From Halocaridina rubra (lineage: Eukaryota > Arthropoda > Malacostraca > Decapoda > Atyidae), in assembly GCA_037179515.1 (NCBI GenBank), contig JAXCGZ010007641.1, positions 62,001 to 126,000 on the forward strand: a stretch of DNA of 64,000 nt, given 5' to 3'. The position numbers and the translations under genes were made by a program. Shown piece after piece: positions 21,961 to 33,010 of this stretch; within the stretch, counting starts at the first letter, position 1, and every line of letters starts with the position of its first letter. The notes beneath the pieces were generated by a model. That model did no database searches, was not told the origin of the DNA, and was given only the letters and a program-made list of their open reading frames with translations.

Positions 21961-23455
21961 TTTGACAGAGTGTTTCGCTCAAAGTCACCAGAGGCTGTTA
22001 GATGCCTTATTAGTTAATATAGTAACTTAACTCTCATTTTTCTAACTAAAAATAATTCACACTTCTTGACTTTTGCAGATTATGATTATTTGCAATTTAT
22101 ATTTTAGCTTATAGCTAATTTAAATATACCTTATTTACTCTTCTTGTACGTGTAGAAGTATAGTCCCGATATAAAGGCTGCTCCTACCTTTCCACCTTTT
22201 CAGTGAACCTATCAGATATGGTTTCTTTACAATTTTCTTATGATAAAATAGCTCTTGCTGATAATTTTGTTATAAATTTGACCTTGCTGTTATGTCATTA
22301 GCCTGTCTAGATATATATCAGTAGCTTCTTTATTATTTAAGTACTTAAATTCCGTCTCCTACAACGCAAAGAACGTTCTATTGATTGTTTACCAGTAACC
22401 TAACTTTCCATTATTATTCTCGTTTTACTTTATTTGCTTCCACTTGTTGCACCTAAAATACTGTCTCTCCCTTGCATCTCTGCTATAATTTCCTGCAAGG
22501 GACCACCACTAAAGTAGTCCTTAAATGATATAAGAGCCAGTTACTGCTCTAGAAATATATCCTACAGATGACATCACCAGGAGGGACATTGAAGCGTCCT
22601 CATTTGGCGGCCAAACATCTCAGAGGCAGCATCTCGCCTCAGCAGTCAAGTTTATTTCAAACCTTATTTACGTGGCATCTTCACAGGAATTCATCTGTCA
22701 CAAACAAAGTGAGGGATAGTGTATGGTAAAGCTCGTGGGTCAAGCAAATTGGGTTTTCGAAAATTAGTTGCTTTCGTTACTGGCTAAATCCTACAAATTT
22801 TTTCTTAGATTCCATTCCCAACCAAATGAAATTTTGTAGATTACCTAACTGGAATCTCACTTGCCAAAGTTAATTCGTTAACCTGGAAATTAAAGCTGAT
22901 ATACATTGCCAATAAGTTTCTTTTCATTGAATGTGATAAATGAAAATCTCATCCTCTGAAGACTGGTTATGAGCCCGTAAAAATCTATCCCTTCTCTTTA
23001 CAAACTCTAATTTCATTTCACCCCTTTTTATCATCGTAAATAAAGTGTTTTAGTCAAAAACTCGTGAATAAAGCTATTCACTATATAAATTGCAAATAAT
23101 AAATCATTTAACTAACGTGTTAAACTGCAAATTATTAAAAGGTAATTTTACCCTGTTGTCTTTGCAAATATTTCCTGTTAACCACAATTTAATGAATGCA
23201 TACTGTATTTATCTTGTTAATTCTTCATATGTTGGGGATAAAGTGTTTAGAGTTATAAGTTGCAAATATTTCAAATGGAGGTTTTGCACCCCCTTTTTCA
23301 TTTCAAACAGTTCTTGATAACTATAAGTGAATGAATACTGTATTTATCTCGTAGATTCTTCCTCTATCATAAATAGAATGTTTTACCATATTAATTGCAA
23401 ATCAGTAATAAGCATTGCAACTTTTGTGGTTGCCCACAATTTAAGGAATACATAC
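21961..23455 (+). repeat. Gypsy I 5' LTR (LTR-b left), proximal part
   Basis: Starts in TTTGACAGAGTG at the point where gag of Gypsy II ends; other copies start TGTGAC. It holds the conserved first kilobase (GTGAC...GTCAC near the start, GATATAAAGG near 22170, a possible TATA element) and two of the degenerate ~130-bp subrepeats. Gypsy III follows at 23456. The rest of the LTR continues after 29325. Confidence 0.82.
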
Positions 23456-23593
23456 TGTTCCATACTATGGTTCAATAAAAATCGTGAGAAAAGTGGAGGT
23501 TTTATTACTCAAACTTAGATGTCCGACATGGCGTGTTCTACTCCAGTGAAAACAACAAATCAATAGCGCAATGCAAAGCGCACGAATTAATCA
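23456..23593 (-). repeat. 3' LTR of Gypsy III (138 bp)
   Basis: Plus-strand sequence TGTTCCATACTATGG... to ...GAATTAATCA. It matches 29178-29315 with a single difference noticed (AAATCAATAG against AAAACAATAG). TG...CA ends. Very short for an LTR. Confidence 0.85.
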
Positions 23594-23692
23594 AGAAAAG
23601 ACATACAAAACTAATCAAAAATGGATCAGAAAAATATCAACATACAACAATCATTATACAGAAATATCAATATATTATGGTAACAAAAGACA

Positions 23693-25621
23693 TTACAAAT
23701 TTAATTTTTCTGGTGGCTTAATAATTCTCTTTGATCTCCGTAATACTGGAGATGGTGATACAATCTGTTTATCATTCACACCACACCTTTCAGTTTCTAA
23801 GACTGTGTCTTCAGACTCAATACCATTACTATCAGGTTGAACTGAAACATCACACTTTTGTGAAGATACTTCAACATCATTAGTGGAACTAGAGGCATAG
23901 GAATAATTACTTACATTCGAAGAACCTAAAAGCATTGGAGACTCTCTAGGTGTCTTAATACAAGTACCAGTAAATCTAGGCATAAGCTGATCATGATGCC
24001 TCTTCCATGATATATTACCAAAATCATGAACTTGCACCAAATAATTTCTTACACTAAGCACTTCAATAATTTTACCTTCAATCCAAGACTCTCCCTTCCC
24101 AAAATTTTTAGCAAAAACTGCATCACCAACATTGTACATATTTGTTCCTTCAGTGAAAACTTTCTTTGACAATTTTTCCAGGTCTCTGTCTTTGTTAGGG
24201 GAACATTTTACAGATACTAAAGTTGTTTTAAAACATCTTCCAAATAGTAACTCTGCTGGTGATTTACCTATACCACTATGCATACTCTTTCTATAATTGT
24301 ACAAAAATCTACAGATTCTAGTATTCAATGATCCACTGTTGAATTTACTTAAGCCCTCTTTTAAAGTTCGAACTGCTCTTTCCGCCAACCCATTAGATGA
24401 TGGATTGTATGGGGCAGGAGTTAAATGTTGAATACCATTTTTCTTATAAAAAGCTTTAATCTCCTCGGACACAAAATATGGAGTATTATCCGAGACAACA
24501 ATGTCTGGAATACCAAAATTAGAAAATGTTTTTCTAAGCAATTCAATGGTAACACTTGAAGTCATTGAACTAGTAACTTGAACATCTAGAAACTTAGAAT
24601 ATGCATCTACAATTACAAGAAAATATTTGTTATTTATGGGTCCAGCATAGTCAATGTGAAGTCTTGACCATGCCTTATCAGGGGTAGACCATGACAACAC
24701 AGGAGCTTGGTTTGGTTGAAAATTTTTAAAACAAACTGGACAATTCTTTGTAATTTCAGAAATATCTTGGTCAATTTTAGGCCACCAAACCCAATTCCTA
24801 GCTTCTGCTTTCATCACATTTATCCCATTATGACCACTATGTAAGTGCTCAAGTATTTTACATCTTAAGCTGGTAGGTATTACAATTCTGTTTCTGTACA
24901 AAATTACATTGTCATATAAACTAAGATCAGATTTAACAGAACCATATTCATGTAATTTCAAATCATTTGTAGACCAACCAAATCTTATATTATGCATGAG
25001 TTGACCCAAAACCTCATCTTTCTGAGTACAATTTCTGATTTTTGAAAAAGAAATATCTTCAAAATCTAAAGCTTCAACTAACTTAATGTATTCATTTGGA
25101 GTCATGGATTTATGATCATCATCACTAGGCAACCTGCTAAGGGCATCAGCCACAACATTTTCTTTACCCACTTTGTAAGTAAGCTCAAAATCATATTGAG
25201 AGAGAAACAGTGCCCAACGCTGAATACGAGCATTGGCATTAGTAGGAATATGACGCCCTTTGCCAAATAAACCTAAAAGTGGTTTATGGTCGGTCCTTGC
25301 TTCAAATTGTCTTCCAAGTAAAAAATATCTAAAGCGATTCAACCCAAAAACTAAGGCAAGCCCTTCTCGGTCAATTTGAGCATAGTTCTGTTCAGCTGAT
25401 GTCAGTTTTTTACTAGCAAAATAAACTGGTAATTCTCTTCCATCAATTTTTTGCAACAATACACATCCTACACCAATAGGAGACGCATCCACTTCAACAA
25501 CTAGTGGACTATTACCATCATAATTAGCCAAAAGGGGACCTTTTGATAAATCCGATTTTACAATTTCAAAAGCTTTGTTTTCAAGTTCAGACCATTTAAA
25601 AACTTTATTCTTTTTTAGCAT
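23693..25621 (-). CDS. Gypsy III RNase H and integrase (open frame)
   Basis: A 642-codon open frame on the minus strand. It begins inside the connection/RNase H region (VEVDASPIGVG, the first RNase H Asp; TDHKPLLGLFG; NVVADALSRLPSDD). The integrase follows: zinc domain HLHSGHNG...CPVCF, then HIDYAGPI (first catalytic Asp), VVSDNTPYF (second Asp) and SSNGLAERAVRTLKEG (Glu). The C-terminus has WIEGKIIEVLS (a GPY/F-like position) and an acidic Ser-rich tail ending SKRIIKPPEKLNL. The native start is upstream in pol: the frame is disconnected from RT by a one-base difference at 25614-25624 (AGCATTC here, AGCAATTC in the second repeat copy). The integrase itself looks intact. Stop TAA just inside the 3' LTR. 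Confidence 0.85.
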   Translation of the reverse strand: MLKKNKVFKWSELENKAFEIVKSDLSKGPLLANYDGNSPLVVEVDASPIGVGCVLLQKIDGRELPVYFASKKLTSAEQNYAQIDREGLALVFGLNRFRYFLLGRQFEARTDHKPLLGLFGKGRHIPTNANARIQRWALFLSQYDFELTYKVGKENVVADALSRLPSDDDHKSMTPNEYIKLVEALDFEDISFSKIRNCTQKDEVLGQLMHNIRFGWSTNDLKLHEYGSVKSDLSLYDNVILYRNRIVIPTSLRCKILEHLHSGHNGINVMKAEARNWVWWPKIDQDISEITKNCPVCFKNFQPNQAPVLSWSTPDKAWSRLHIDYAGPINNKYFLVIVDAYSKFLDVQVTSSMTSSVTIELLRKTFSNFGIPDIVVSDNTPYFVSEEIKAFYKKNGIQHLTPAPYNPSSNGLAERAVRTLKEGLSKFNSGSLNTRICRFLYNYRKSMHSGIGKSPAELLFGRCFKTTLVSVKCSPNKDRDLEKLSKKVFTEGTNMYNVGDAVFAKNFGKGESWIEGKIIEVLSVRNYLVQVHDFGNISWKRHHDQLMPRFTGTCIKTPRESPMLLGSSNVSNYSYASSSTNDVEVSSQKCDVSVQPDSNGIESEDTVLETERCGVNDKQIVSPSPVLRRSKRIIKPPEKLNL

Positions 25622-27123
25622 TCATACAAGGGGGCCAGCTTGGAAGAAAAATTCTTAATGAATTTACAATAATATGTCAACATTCCAATAAAAGATTGCA
25701 ACTCTGCAACAGAAGTAGGGGGTGGAGAATCTAGAATAGCTTTGACCTTCTTAGGGGAAGGTTTGATTCCTTCACCTGAGATACAAAATCCAAGATATTC
25801 TAAAGAAGAAACCTTAACAGCACATTTTTTCTTGTTAATCTGAACATTATGCTCTTGCAAAATTTTTAACACTTCAATAAACCTAAGATCATGCTGCTCT
25901 TCAGATTCACCACTTACAATAATGTCATCCAAATAAGCATCAACTCCCTCTACATCTTTCAACAGGTTAGCCATAAATCTCTGAAATATAGCTGGTGAAG
26001 AAGAAAGACCAAAAGGTAATCTTTTATACTTAAACAAACCTTTATGTGTATTTACTACTAAATACTTTTGGCTTTCTTCACTCACAGAAATCTGTAAATA
26101 TGCATCTTTTAAATCAATAGTAGAAAAAAAATCTTTCCCTTACCAATAGATGCTAACAACTCATCTGTTTTAGGTAATGGATGTTGGTCACATGATATAC
26201 ATTTATTCAGTTCTTTAAAAAAAAAATATCTAAAGCGATTCAACCCAAAAACTAAGGCAAGCCCTTCTCGGTCAATTTGAGCATAGTTCTGTTCAGCTGA
26301 TGTCAGTTTTTTACTAGCAAAATAAACTGGTAATTCTCTTCCATCAATTTTTTGCAACAATACACATCCTACACCAATAGGAGACGCATCCACTTCAACA
26401 ACTAGTGGACTATTACCATCATAATTAGCCAAAAGGGGACCTTTTGATAAATCCGATTTTACAATTTCAAAAGCTTTGTTTTCAAGTTCAGACCATTTAA
26501 AAACTTTATTCTTTTTTAGCAATTCATACAAGGGGGCCAGCTTGGAAGAAAAATTCTTAATGAATTTACAATAATATGTCAACATTCCAATAAAAGATTG
26601 CAACTCTGCAACAGAAGTAGGGGGTGGAGAATCTAGAATAGCTTTGACCTTCTTAGGGGAAGGTTTGATTCCTTCACCTGAGATACAAAATCCAAGATAT
26701 TCTAAAGAAGAAACCTTAACAGCACATTTTTTCTTGTTAATCTGAACATTATGCTCTTGCAAAATTTTTAACACTTCAATAAACCTAAGATCATGCTGCT
26801 CTTCAGATTCACCACTTACAATAATGTCATCCAAATAAGCATCAACTCCCTCTACATCTTTCAACAGGTTAGCCATAAATCTCTGAAATATAGCTGGTGA
26901 AGAAGAAAGACCAAAAGGTAATCTTTTGTACTTAAACAAACCTTTATGTGTATTTACTACTAAATACTTTTGGCTTTCTTCACTCACAGAAATCTGTAAA
27001 TATGCATCTTTTAAATCAATAGTAGAAAAAAATCTTTCCCTTACCAATAGATGCTAACAACTCATCTGTTTTAGGTAATGGATGTTGGTCACATGATATA
27101 CATTTATTCAATTCTTTAAAATC
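25322..27123 (-). repeat. 901-bp tandem duplication inside Gypsy III pol
   Basis: Sequence from TATCTAAAGCGATTC recurs at 25326 and 26227, and TCATCTGTTTTAGG at 26161 and 27062, so the period is 901 bp. The copies differ at only a few places (one base in an A-run, one base near 25624, isolated substitutions). The joint falls in a run of A at about 26217-26226. Confidence 0.9.
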
Positions 27124-27253
27124 TCCACAGATACGTACAGACTCCTTATCCGATTTCAACACAGTAACAATGGGAGCAGCCCACTCACTATGGTTAACAG
27201 GCTGAACTATATAATCTACAATCAGTTTATTTAAAGCATCTTCAACTAAAGGT
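25615..27253 (-). pseudogene. Gypsy III reverse transcriptase, tandemly duplicated
   Basis: Minus-strand RT present twice because of a 901-bp tandem duplication. The upstream copy (frame 27047-26109) runs TIDLKDAYLQIS (motif A), RLPFGLSSSPAIFQRFM (motif B), DAYLDDIIVSG (catalytic YLDD), then the connection and RNase H start, and runs out at the duplication joint (RYFFFKELNKC). The downstream copy (26085-25615) starts late because an A-run has one extra base (8 against 7 near 26120) and continues into 25621-23693. Between gag-protease (27254) and RT the frame also slips twice: near 27255-27270 and in the A-run at 27025-27032. With one repeat unit and these homopolymer slips set aside, the family looks recently active. 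Confidence 0.82.
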
Positions 27254-28606
27254 TTATAGTGATTTTGGAACTGATCTGTGTTTTCTGAATTTTGGAACTA
27301 CATCACTCTTAACATGAATGTGAGCTGTAATATCTGAAATGGGTTTATTAGGATTAACTTCATAATCATTCAACAATTCTACCACATAACCATTGACTTT
27401 AGAAATTTTAGAAGAATCATCAATACCAGACAAATAAATACCTATTTTTGGCATCAAATCTTTGCCACATAAGTTAGAATTATGATTCCCTACAACATAA
27501 AATGTCTGTTTCACTTGCAGAGAATTATAGTAAACATCCACTCCAACTTTACCCAAAACATTTATTTTGAGATCATCATAAGCATTTAACATTTTATTAC
27601 AATCTACAATGGACAATCCCAAATTATGAACCCAATCTTTAGTCAAGGTACTCACAGCAGCACCTGTATCCACCTCAAAAGGTACAAACTTACCATTAAC
27701 CAAAATATTCACTTCATCTTTACCAATGGCATTGACATTTTTTACTGACCACAGTCTTTCTTCATCAGTATCACTGGAAACTGCTACCTTGTCTACTGCT
27801 TTAACTTTAACCTTATGTTTTTTCTCAGAAGCCTTATTAAAACTTTCTTTTACTGGCTTTGGCTTCACATTACCTTTGACATCTTTTGAAGCCTTCCAAC
27901 AAACTTGTTTTAAATGTCCTTTCTTACCACATAAATTACATGTTAAATTCTTAAAGCGACATTTTGCACTATCATGAGGGTAACCACAGTGTTTACAAGA
28001 AACTGACTTACTCATGGGACCATTGGTTGGGGTTTTAACCTTTTGAACAACACCAGCCTTTTCAGAAACATAAGCTTGTTCAAAATTCAAAACTCTCTCA
28101 ACTATTTGGATAGAAGACATAACCTTCAAATTTAAATTTTCAGCAACCAGATTTGAAAAATAAACCTCATTTTCAAGAGCCATAAACAACTGATCCCGCA
28201 CACGAGAATCAAAGTTGCTACCAAAATCACAGTCTTTGGCTAGACACTTCAGGTCTGCATACAAATCTTTTAATGTCTCACCTCCTTTTTTCCTCCTTTG
28301 TTGAAAAGCCAATAAACTTCTATGATAACTAGGCTTTACATCATAATGTGCCTTAAGTAATTTGCATAAATCCTCATACGACTTAGTATGTGGTAAATCT
28401 GGGGCACAAATGTTTCCTAAAATAGCATAAACTTCAGTACCAATAGAAACCAGAAGTAAATTTATTTTACTATTTGCCTCAGTTATTTCTAAATTTAAAA
28501 AATTTGCTTCCAACAAACTTAACCACAATTCAAAAGAAATCTTTGAAGGATTAAAATGATCAATGTTCACTCTGCGGTTAGCCCTATTTTCATTTTCTTG
28601 AGGCAT
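27254..28606 (-). CDS. Gypsy III Gag and protease (intact frame, 450 aa)
   Basis: The longest undamaged retroviral-type Gag frame in the window. Start ATG at 28606 (MPQENENRANRR), 571 bp after the 5' LTR. The N-terminal helical capsid-like region (residues 15-200) includes SYEDLCKLLKAHYDVKPS and FQQRRKKGGETLKDLYADLK, the usual Ty3/Gypsy Gag core. Two zinc knuckles follow near residues 205-240 (CKHCGYPHDSAKC and CNLCGKKGHLKQVC), then a Lys-rich linker. Protease near residues 305-400: FEVDTGAAVSTL with the catalytic Asp. The frame ends with HRSVPKSL, close to where RT begins in another frame; a programmed frameshift or a simple one-base error are both possible. Confidence 0.88.
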   Translation of the reverse strand: MPQENENRANRRVNIDHFNPSKISFELWLSLLEANFLNLEITEANSKINLLLVSIGTEVYAILGNICAPDLPHTKSYEDLCKLLKAHYDVKPSYHRSLLAFQQRRKKGGETLKDLYADLKCLAKDCDFGSNFDSRVRDQLFMALENEVYFSNLVAENLNLKVMSSIQIVERVLNFEQAYVSEKAGVVQKVKTPTNGPMSKSVSCKHCGYPHDSAKCRFKNLTCNLCGKKGHLKQVCWKASKDVKGNVKPKPVKESFNKASEKKHKVKVKAVDKVAVSSDTDEERLWSVKNVNAIGKDEVNILVNGKFVPFEVDTGAAVSTLTKDWVHNLGLSIVDCNKMLNAYDDLKINVLGKVGVDVYYNSLQVKQTFYVVGNHNSNLCGKDLMPKIGIYLSGIDDSSKISKVNGYVVELLNDYEVNPNKPISDITAHIHVKSDVVPKFRKHRSVPKSL

Positions 28607-29177
28607 GATTATAGGCTAAGTTACTGGGTGAACTGGTAATAATCTCAAAATACACAACATGCAATCATGGCACAGACAGAATAGGCTAAATATTATAGCA
28701 CTGACAACATAAGCTAAACATCATAGAAGTAGGCTAGGCCTATATGCAATTTTTTTTTACTCCACTCCTCAAAGCACTGGGGTTAAGCACCATATGCTTA
28801 CGGTAGGCTATGATCAATCAAGGCTACCGTCCACAAAACACTGGAAACAAGGTTACCGATAAACACAATTGTCATACCATAGGCTATAATCAATCTAGGG
28901 TACACCTTGGAAAATAATCACTATAGCTTTCCAATCTTGAAAAAATCGTCAGCATTAGGCTTAAACAGTTATAATACGGCATCCATGAAGGCTCCAATGC
29001 TAACTGCAAAACTTGATCAAAACAGCCTATGGAGGGTGGCCACGGGAACGAAAATCTCGGAAGTCAGAAGCTTACCCAATTTACCGGCTACCTCAAAACT
29101 GCAAAAACTTCACTTAAATACTGCAAACCAGAAGTTCCTTTTGCTACTGCATTGGTCCTTTGTACCTCGTCGCCATT
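28607..29177 (-). promoter_or_regulatory. Gypsy III leader and primer-binding site
   Basis: Non-coding leader on the minus strand. Two bases inside the 5' LTR (29178) the sequence reads TGGCGACGAGGTACAAAGG (29175-29157 on the minus strand), a typical position for a primer-binding site. I do not assign the tRNA. The rest of the leader shows no gene. Confidence 0.65.
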
Positions 29178-29315
29178 TGTTCCATACTATGGTTCAATAA
29201 AAATCGTGAGAAAAGTGGAGGTTTTATTACTCAAACTTAGATGTCCGACATGGCGTGTTCTACTCCAGTGAAAACAACAAAACAATAGCGCAATGCAAAG
29301 CGCACGAATTAATCA
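29178..29315 (-). repeat. 5' LTR of Gypsy III (138 bp)
   Basis: Matches 23456-23593. Followed on the right by 10 unmatched bases (29316-29325) and then by a 169-bp copy of the DNA that also lies left of the element. Confidence 0.85.
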
Positions 29316-30085
29316 GCTCAAAAGTCACCCCCTTTTTCATTTCAAACAGTTCTTGATAACTATAAGTGAATGAATACTGTATTTATCTCGTAGATTCTTC
29401 CTCTATCATAAATAGAATGTTTTACCATATTAATTGCAAATCAGTAATAAGCATTGCAACTTTTGTGGTTGCCCACAATTTAAGGAATACATACAGTACT
29501 GTATTTGTCTTGCTTCTTCTTTATTTATTTTGAATAAATTGCTTTCCTTTAATACCAGCAAAGAATTAATGGTTTTGTATGCTATTATGGTAGCATAAAT
29601 ATTTCTGGTTAGCTTTGAATAACCAATATATTTTCATCCAGTAGAATAATATTGGAAACTCATTATATGTGTGTTCATGCTTTCAGTTTCCCATTATTAA
29701 CAGTGTGTCGTTTCTGTTCCTGCAATTGCAGTGTCCTCTATTCTACTCTGCCTGTGTGACAGAGGTAATCGTCGACTTGAGGCCAAAGTCTTGGCATACG
29801 TCCGTGGTGCCGGGAAACGAAATTGTGCTCACCACCTACTTGATTCGAGGCAGCATTTCATAAAATTTAATTTAAAAATTTAATTAAATTCTTTTAATGT
29901 CATTGCATTTCCAAAACTAAATGAAAGTTGAATTCTGAGTTTCATTTAACCGAGTAGTGGTATATGGGTGGGGTGTTCAAGTACAAATATATGTCCTGTC
30001 TGTTTTTGAGCTCTTAACCGAGCTCAGTACTTTGAGTTCCCTTAGTAAAACAGATTCTTAACAACACACTCTATTCCCTCAACAA
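29316..30085 (+). repeat. Gypsy I 5' LTR (LTR-b left), distal part
   Basis: After a 10-bp filler, 29326-29494 repeats 23287-23455; the LTR then continues uniquely to CAACA at 30081-30085, four bases before the primer site. A 64-codon frame at 29669-29863 recurs in other LTR copies, but only because the DNA is repeated. The LTR total without insertion is about 2.09 kb. Confidence 0.82.
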
Positions 30086-30089
30086 TATT

Positions 30090-30107
30090 GGCACCCGAAC
30101 AGGGACC
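30090..30107 (+). promoter_or_regulatory. Primer-binding site, tRNA-Lys type (copy 1)
   Basis: TGGCACCCGAACAGGGAC follows the LTR end after four bases. It differs by one base from the copy 3 site TGGCGCCCGAACAGGGAC, which is the well-known 18-nt complement of the 3' end of tRNA-Lys used by many retroelements. Confidence 0.8.
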
Positions 30108-30883
30108 CGAACAGACAGACTGATTTTAATAAATTTATTTTTATTTTGCTCTTTAATATTGCACATGAAACCTGATTACCATTGACTCGATTATTGAAAT
30201 GAATGAATCATAGGCTGCACACGAAAATTTTATCGCTAGAGACATTGCGGATCAGAATTTTTTTTCTTTATTTTTAAAATTAATTATGGTAACTAATATT
30301 TTCTTGTTTCCCATGTGGTAAACAAAATTTCAGGAAATCTTCATGAGATTATGTGATAACAGACTTAGGAAATTTTGCATGACGAGAAGACGTGTTATTT
30401 AAAATTTCATTTACTTGCGAGATAAGATTGAGTTTTAAAGCACTCGTGTTTTATATATCCATTAAAGGGTGATACTTGTTAAGTATTGTTTATATTTTCT
30501 TGGGATTTAGGAATTGGGAGTAAGCATATTAAGTATTTTGCTTATAATTGTGTTTTATATTCAAGCACTGACTGCTCATAGATTGGGAAGAAAAGCTTTG
30601 GTGTCATTTATCGAGCCTAGGCTAAGCCTTTCATGTGTCTGAGTTGTCACTTGAAAATAAATTTTGTCATTACTAGTAGACATGTGTAATCTGGCTGCCT
30701 AGTAAGCCGTTAGCTCATCTTTGGTGTATTTTGCATAGGAGCTGTGCCCTTTGACAGCACTCCAGAATTTTACTTACGACATTTTATTTGTGGGTATTGC
30801 CATATACTCGCTCATACACAGGCACGACCTCTATACTGTACTTGTTTGTATTTTCTGGCACTGGGTGCTAGTCAGTAAAATTC

Positions 30884-31436
30884 CTTGTTGCTTATTCCTT
30901 TCATATGCACCATAACCGCAGGTACTGACGTATTGCTGTTAAGCAGGCACGACTGCCATCCTGTACTACCAGTGTTTCATGCACTGTTTTGCAACATTTT
31001 GTTGCTGTTGCACTTGACTGTGTTGCTCATTCCTTTCATTTGCACCATAACCGTAAGTACTGCCACGTATTGCTGTTAAGCAGGCACAACTGCCATCCCG
31101 TATTACCAGTGTTTCATGCACTGTTCTGCAACATTTTGCTGCTGTTGCACTTGATTGTGTTGCTCATTCCTTTCATTTGCACCACAACCGCAAGTACTGC
31201 CACATATTGCTGTTAAGGAGGCACGACTGCCATCCTGTATTACCAGTGTTTCATGCACTGTTTTGCAACACTTTGCTGCTGTTGCACTTGATTGTGTTGC
31301 TCATTCCTTTCATTTGAACCATGACCGCAGGTACTGCCGCATATTGCTGTTAAGCAGGCACGACTGCCATTCTGTATTACCAATGTTTCATGCACTGTTT
31401 TGCAACATTTTGCTGCTGTTGCACTTGATTGTATTT
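30884..31436 (+). repeat. 137-bp tandem repeats in Gypsy I leader (copy 1)
   Basis: About four units, each with CTGTTAAGCAGGCAC, a CATGCACTGTTTTGCAACA block and CTCATTCCTTTCATTTG. The period of 137 bp is shown by matching frames spaced 137 bp apart. Each unit holds a small hairpin, GCAACA-TTT-TGTTGC in its best form. The open frames of 64-94 codons are by-products of the repeat. The flanking leader (30108-30883 and 31437-31642) shows no gene. Confidence 0.85.
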
Positions 31437-31642
31437 TGAGTCACTTTTATGGTGAGGTTTTGAGATCACTTTTACGTTTAAGTTTGAACAGTGGTGTTGA
31501 ATTTTTTTCTCTCCTTGGTGTTGTGTGGTTCTTTCATTTTTTTCTACTATTGTAAAGATTTGTTTTTTGTGGTTGTTTTTGGCACTTCGTTATTGACTGC
31601 TTAGGAAACCACCATGGAAACCAGGCAGTCACAGGAACAAAC

Positions 31643-33010
31643 ATGGAAACCATCGAAACATTCGATGAGGAGCGTTACCTGGAAATAATGATTGCTAGGG
31701 GTGAGAGATACGGTCTTTCCCCAAGGCAGAAGCTCTTCGAATAGGCTCATGAGAAGATGGTTGAATGCCGAGATAAGCTGGAGAGGAGAGCAAGTGATGA
31801 GGCACAAGCACAACGTGATGAGGCACAAGCACAACGTGAACATGAGCTTACGCTTGCACAAAGTGATGAGGCACAAGCACAACGTGAACATGAGCTTGCG
31901 CTTACTCGGCTTCAAGCGGGATTCCCAGACAGTGGTCCTTCAACTGGAAACGGAAACCAGCCTCATGTGAGGCCCTCCCCAATACCGAAATACGAAGACG
32001 ACGGCAGGCAACTGCTTGATACTTACATCCGCTCTTTCGAAAGTCTTGCTGCAGTTAACGAAGGCACAGAGGCTGAGAAGAGTCGTTGGCTGCTCGCCTC
32101 TATGCCACCCCGTCTGCTCGCCCTGGTCAATGAACTCGACCAAATGCAACTGATGGACTATGAGAAAGTTAAAAGCACACTTCTGGCCTCGCAGAACCTT
32201 TCACCAGCTATGTGTCGTGCTAGGTATATTTCTGCTTTCCCATTGATGGAGGAGAACTGTAGTACCTTTATCAAACGCAATGCTCGCCTCTTTAATGATT
32301 GGTTACGGGTTGCAAAGTGTCCTCGTGTGAAGTTGTATGCGTTCTTGATGTTTGATGCAATTGCCAATTAACATCCTCCAGATGTTGTTGCATATGTAAG
32401 GACTCAGCTTAAGGATGAGATCAACTACGAGAAAAGTTTAGCCGCTGTGGACGAGTACCTCCGGCATAACCAGCCTGGAGTACGTCTCTGTGATGTTATG
32501 AGGGCAAGAAGGGCCGATTCCAAGGTTCGTCCTCAGAGTTGTATCTCCCCCGCAGCAAGCCATGATTCTCACCAGAAAGGAGGCAAAGGCCATTACTCTG
32601 CTCCTCCTTCCCAGGGTTTTCAGCCAAAATCTAAGAGCCACTACGCTCCCTCAAACAGCGGCGGCCCACAAAGCCATCCGGCCACGCACTTGGCCCATGC
32701 TGTAGAAATAAGGCCAGAAAGGGCCACTGAGGATAACGCCAAGGAACCTACGTACAAACTTGCCAATGTGGAATTCACCGAATGTGGTAATCCGCAGGTG
32801 ATCCCAAAATGTCTGGGAACTATAAATGGTGTGGAAGTTGAGATAGCCCTCAACACAGGGGCCAATGGCTTATTTGTTGACGAGAGATTCGTCAGGATGA
32901 AGATTTTACCAGCAAAGTCGTTCGTGTGCGGGTTGCTGAAGGAACACCCCAAATACAACGCTGCTGTAAAATTAACCTGGATTGCAAATACTACAAGGGA
33001 AAAGCCCTAG
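31643..33010 (+). pseudogene. Gypsy I Gag and protease (copy 1)
   Basis: Start ATG 31643 (METIETFDEERYL). The N-terminus is followed by a charged heptad-like stretch with two DEAQAQREHEL units (about 31795-31910), likely coiled coil. A helical Gag core follows: LLDTYIRSFESLAA, VKSTLLASQNLSP, FNDWLRVAKCPRVKLYAFLM, resembling the SCAN-like capsid of some Gypsy Gags. The linker is His/Ser/Pro-rich and no CCHC knuckle is seen. Protease: ALNTGANGLFVDERFV, with Asn (32852-32854) where the other copies have the catalytic Asp. Other damage: TAG 31742-31744, TAA 32369-32371 and a lost base near 32896 that ends this frame at 33010; the true protein continues in frame 1 from about 32926. Confidence 0.82.

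Larger units (their letters stand above)
23456..29315 (-). mobile_element. Ty3/Gypsy element III with 138-bp LTRs
   Basis: Minus-strand element of 5860 bp bounded by near-identical 138-bp direct repeats. It has a primer-binding site, an open gag-protease frame, RT-RNase H (with an internal 901-bp tandem duplication) and a nearly intact integrase. AT-rich throughout. It is absent from the right arm, so it inserted after the inverted duplication or was lost there. Two CCHC knuckles, no env and the RNase H/integrase sequence suggest a Mag-like lineage. Confidence 0.88.

Noticed and set aside
29669..29863. 64-codon frame conserved in several LTR copies (also 43616, 54502 and 59584)
   Set aside because: The DNA is conserved because the LTR is repeated. 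No domain, and a similarly long frame exists in another phase, so coding is not supported.
30885..31439. Overlapping frames of 64-94 codons repeated along the leader, also at 42039-42489 and 61072-61522
   Set aside because: They recur at the 137-bp repeat period in different frames and have no start context or known domain; they are by-products of the tandem array.
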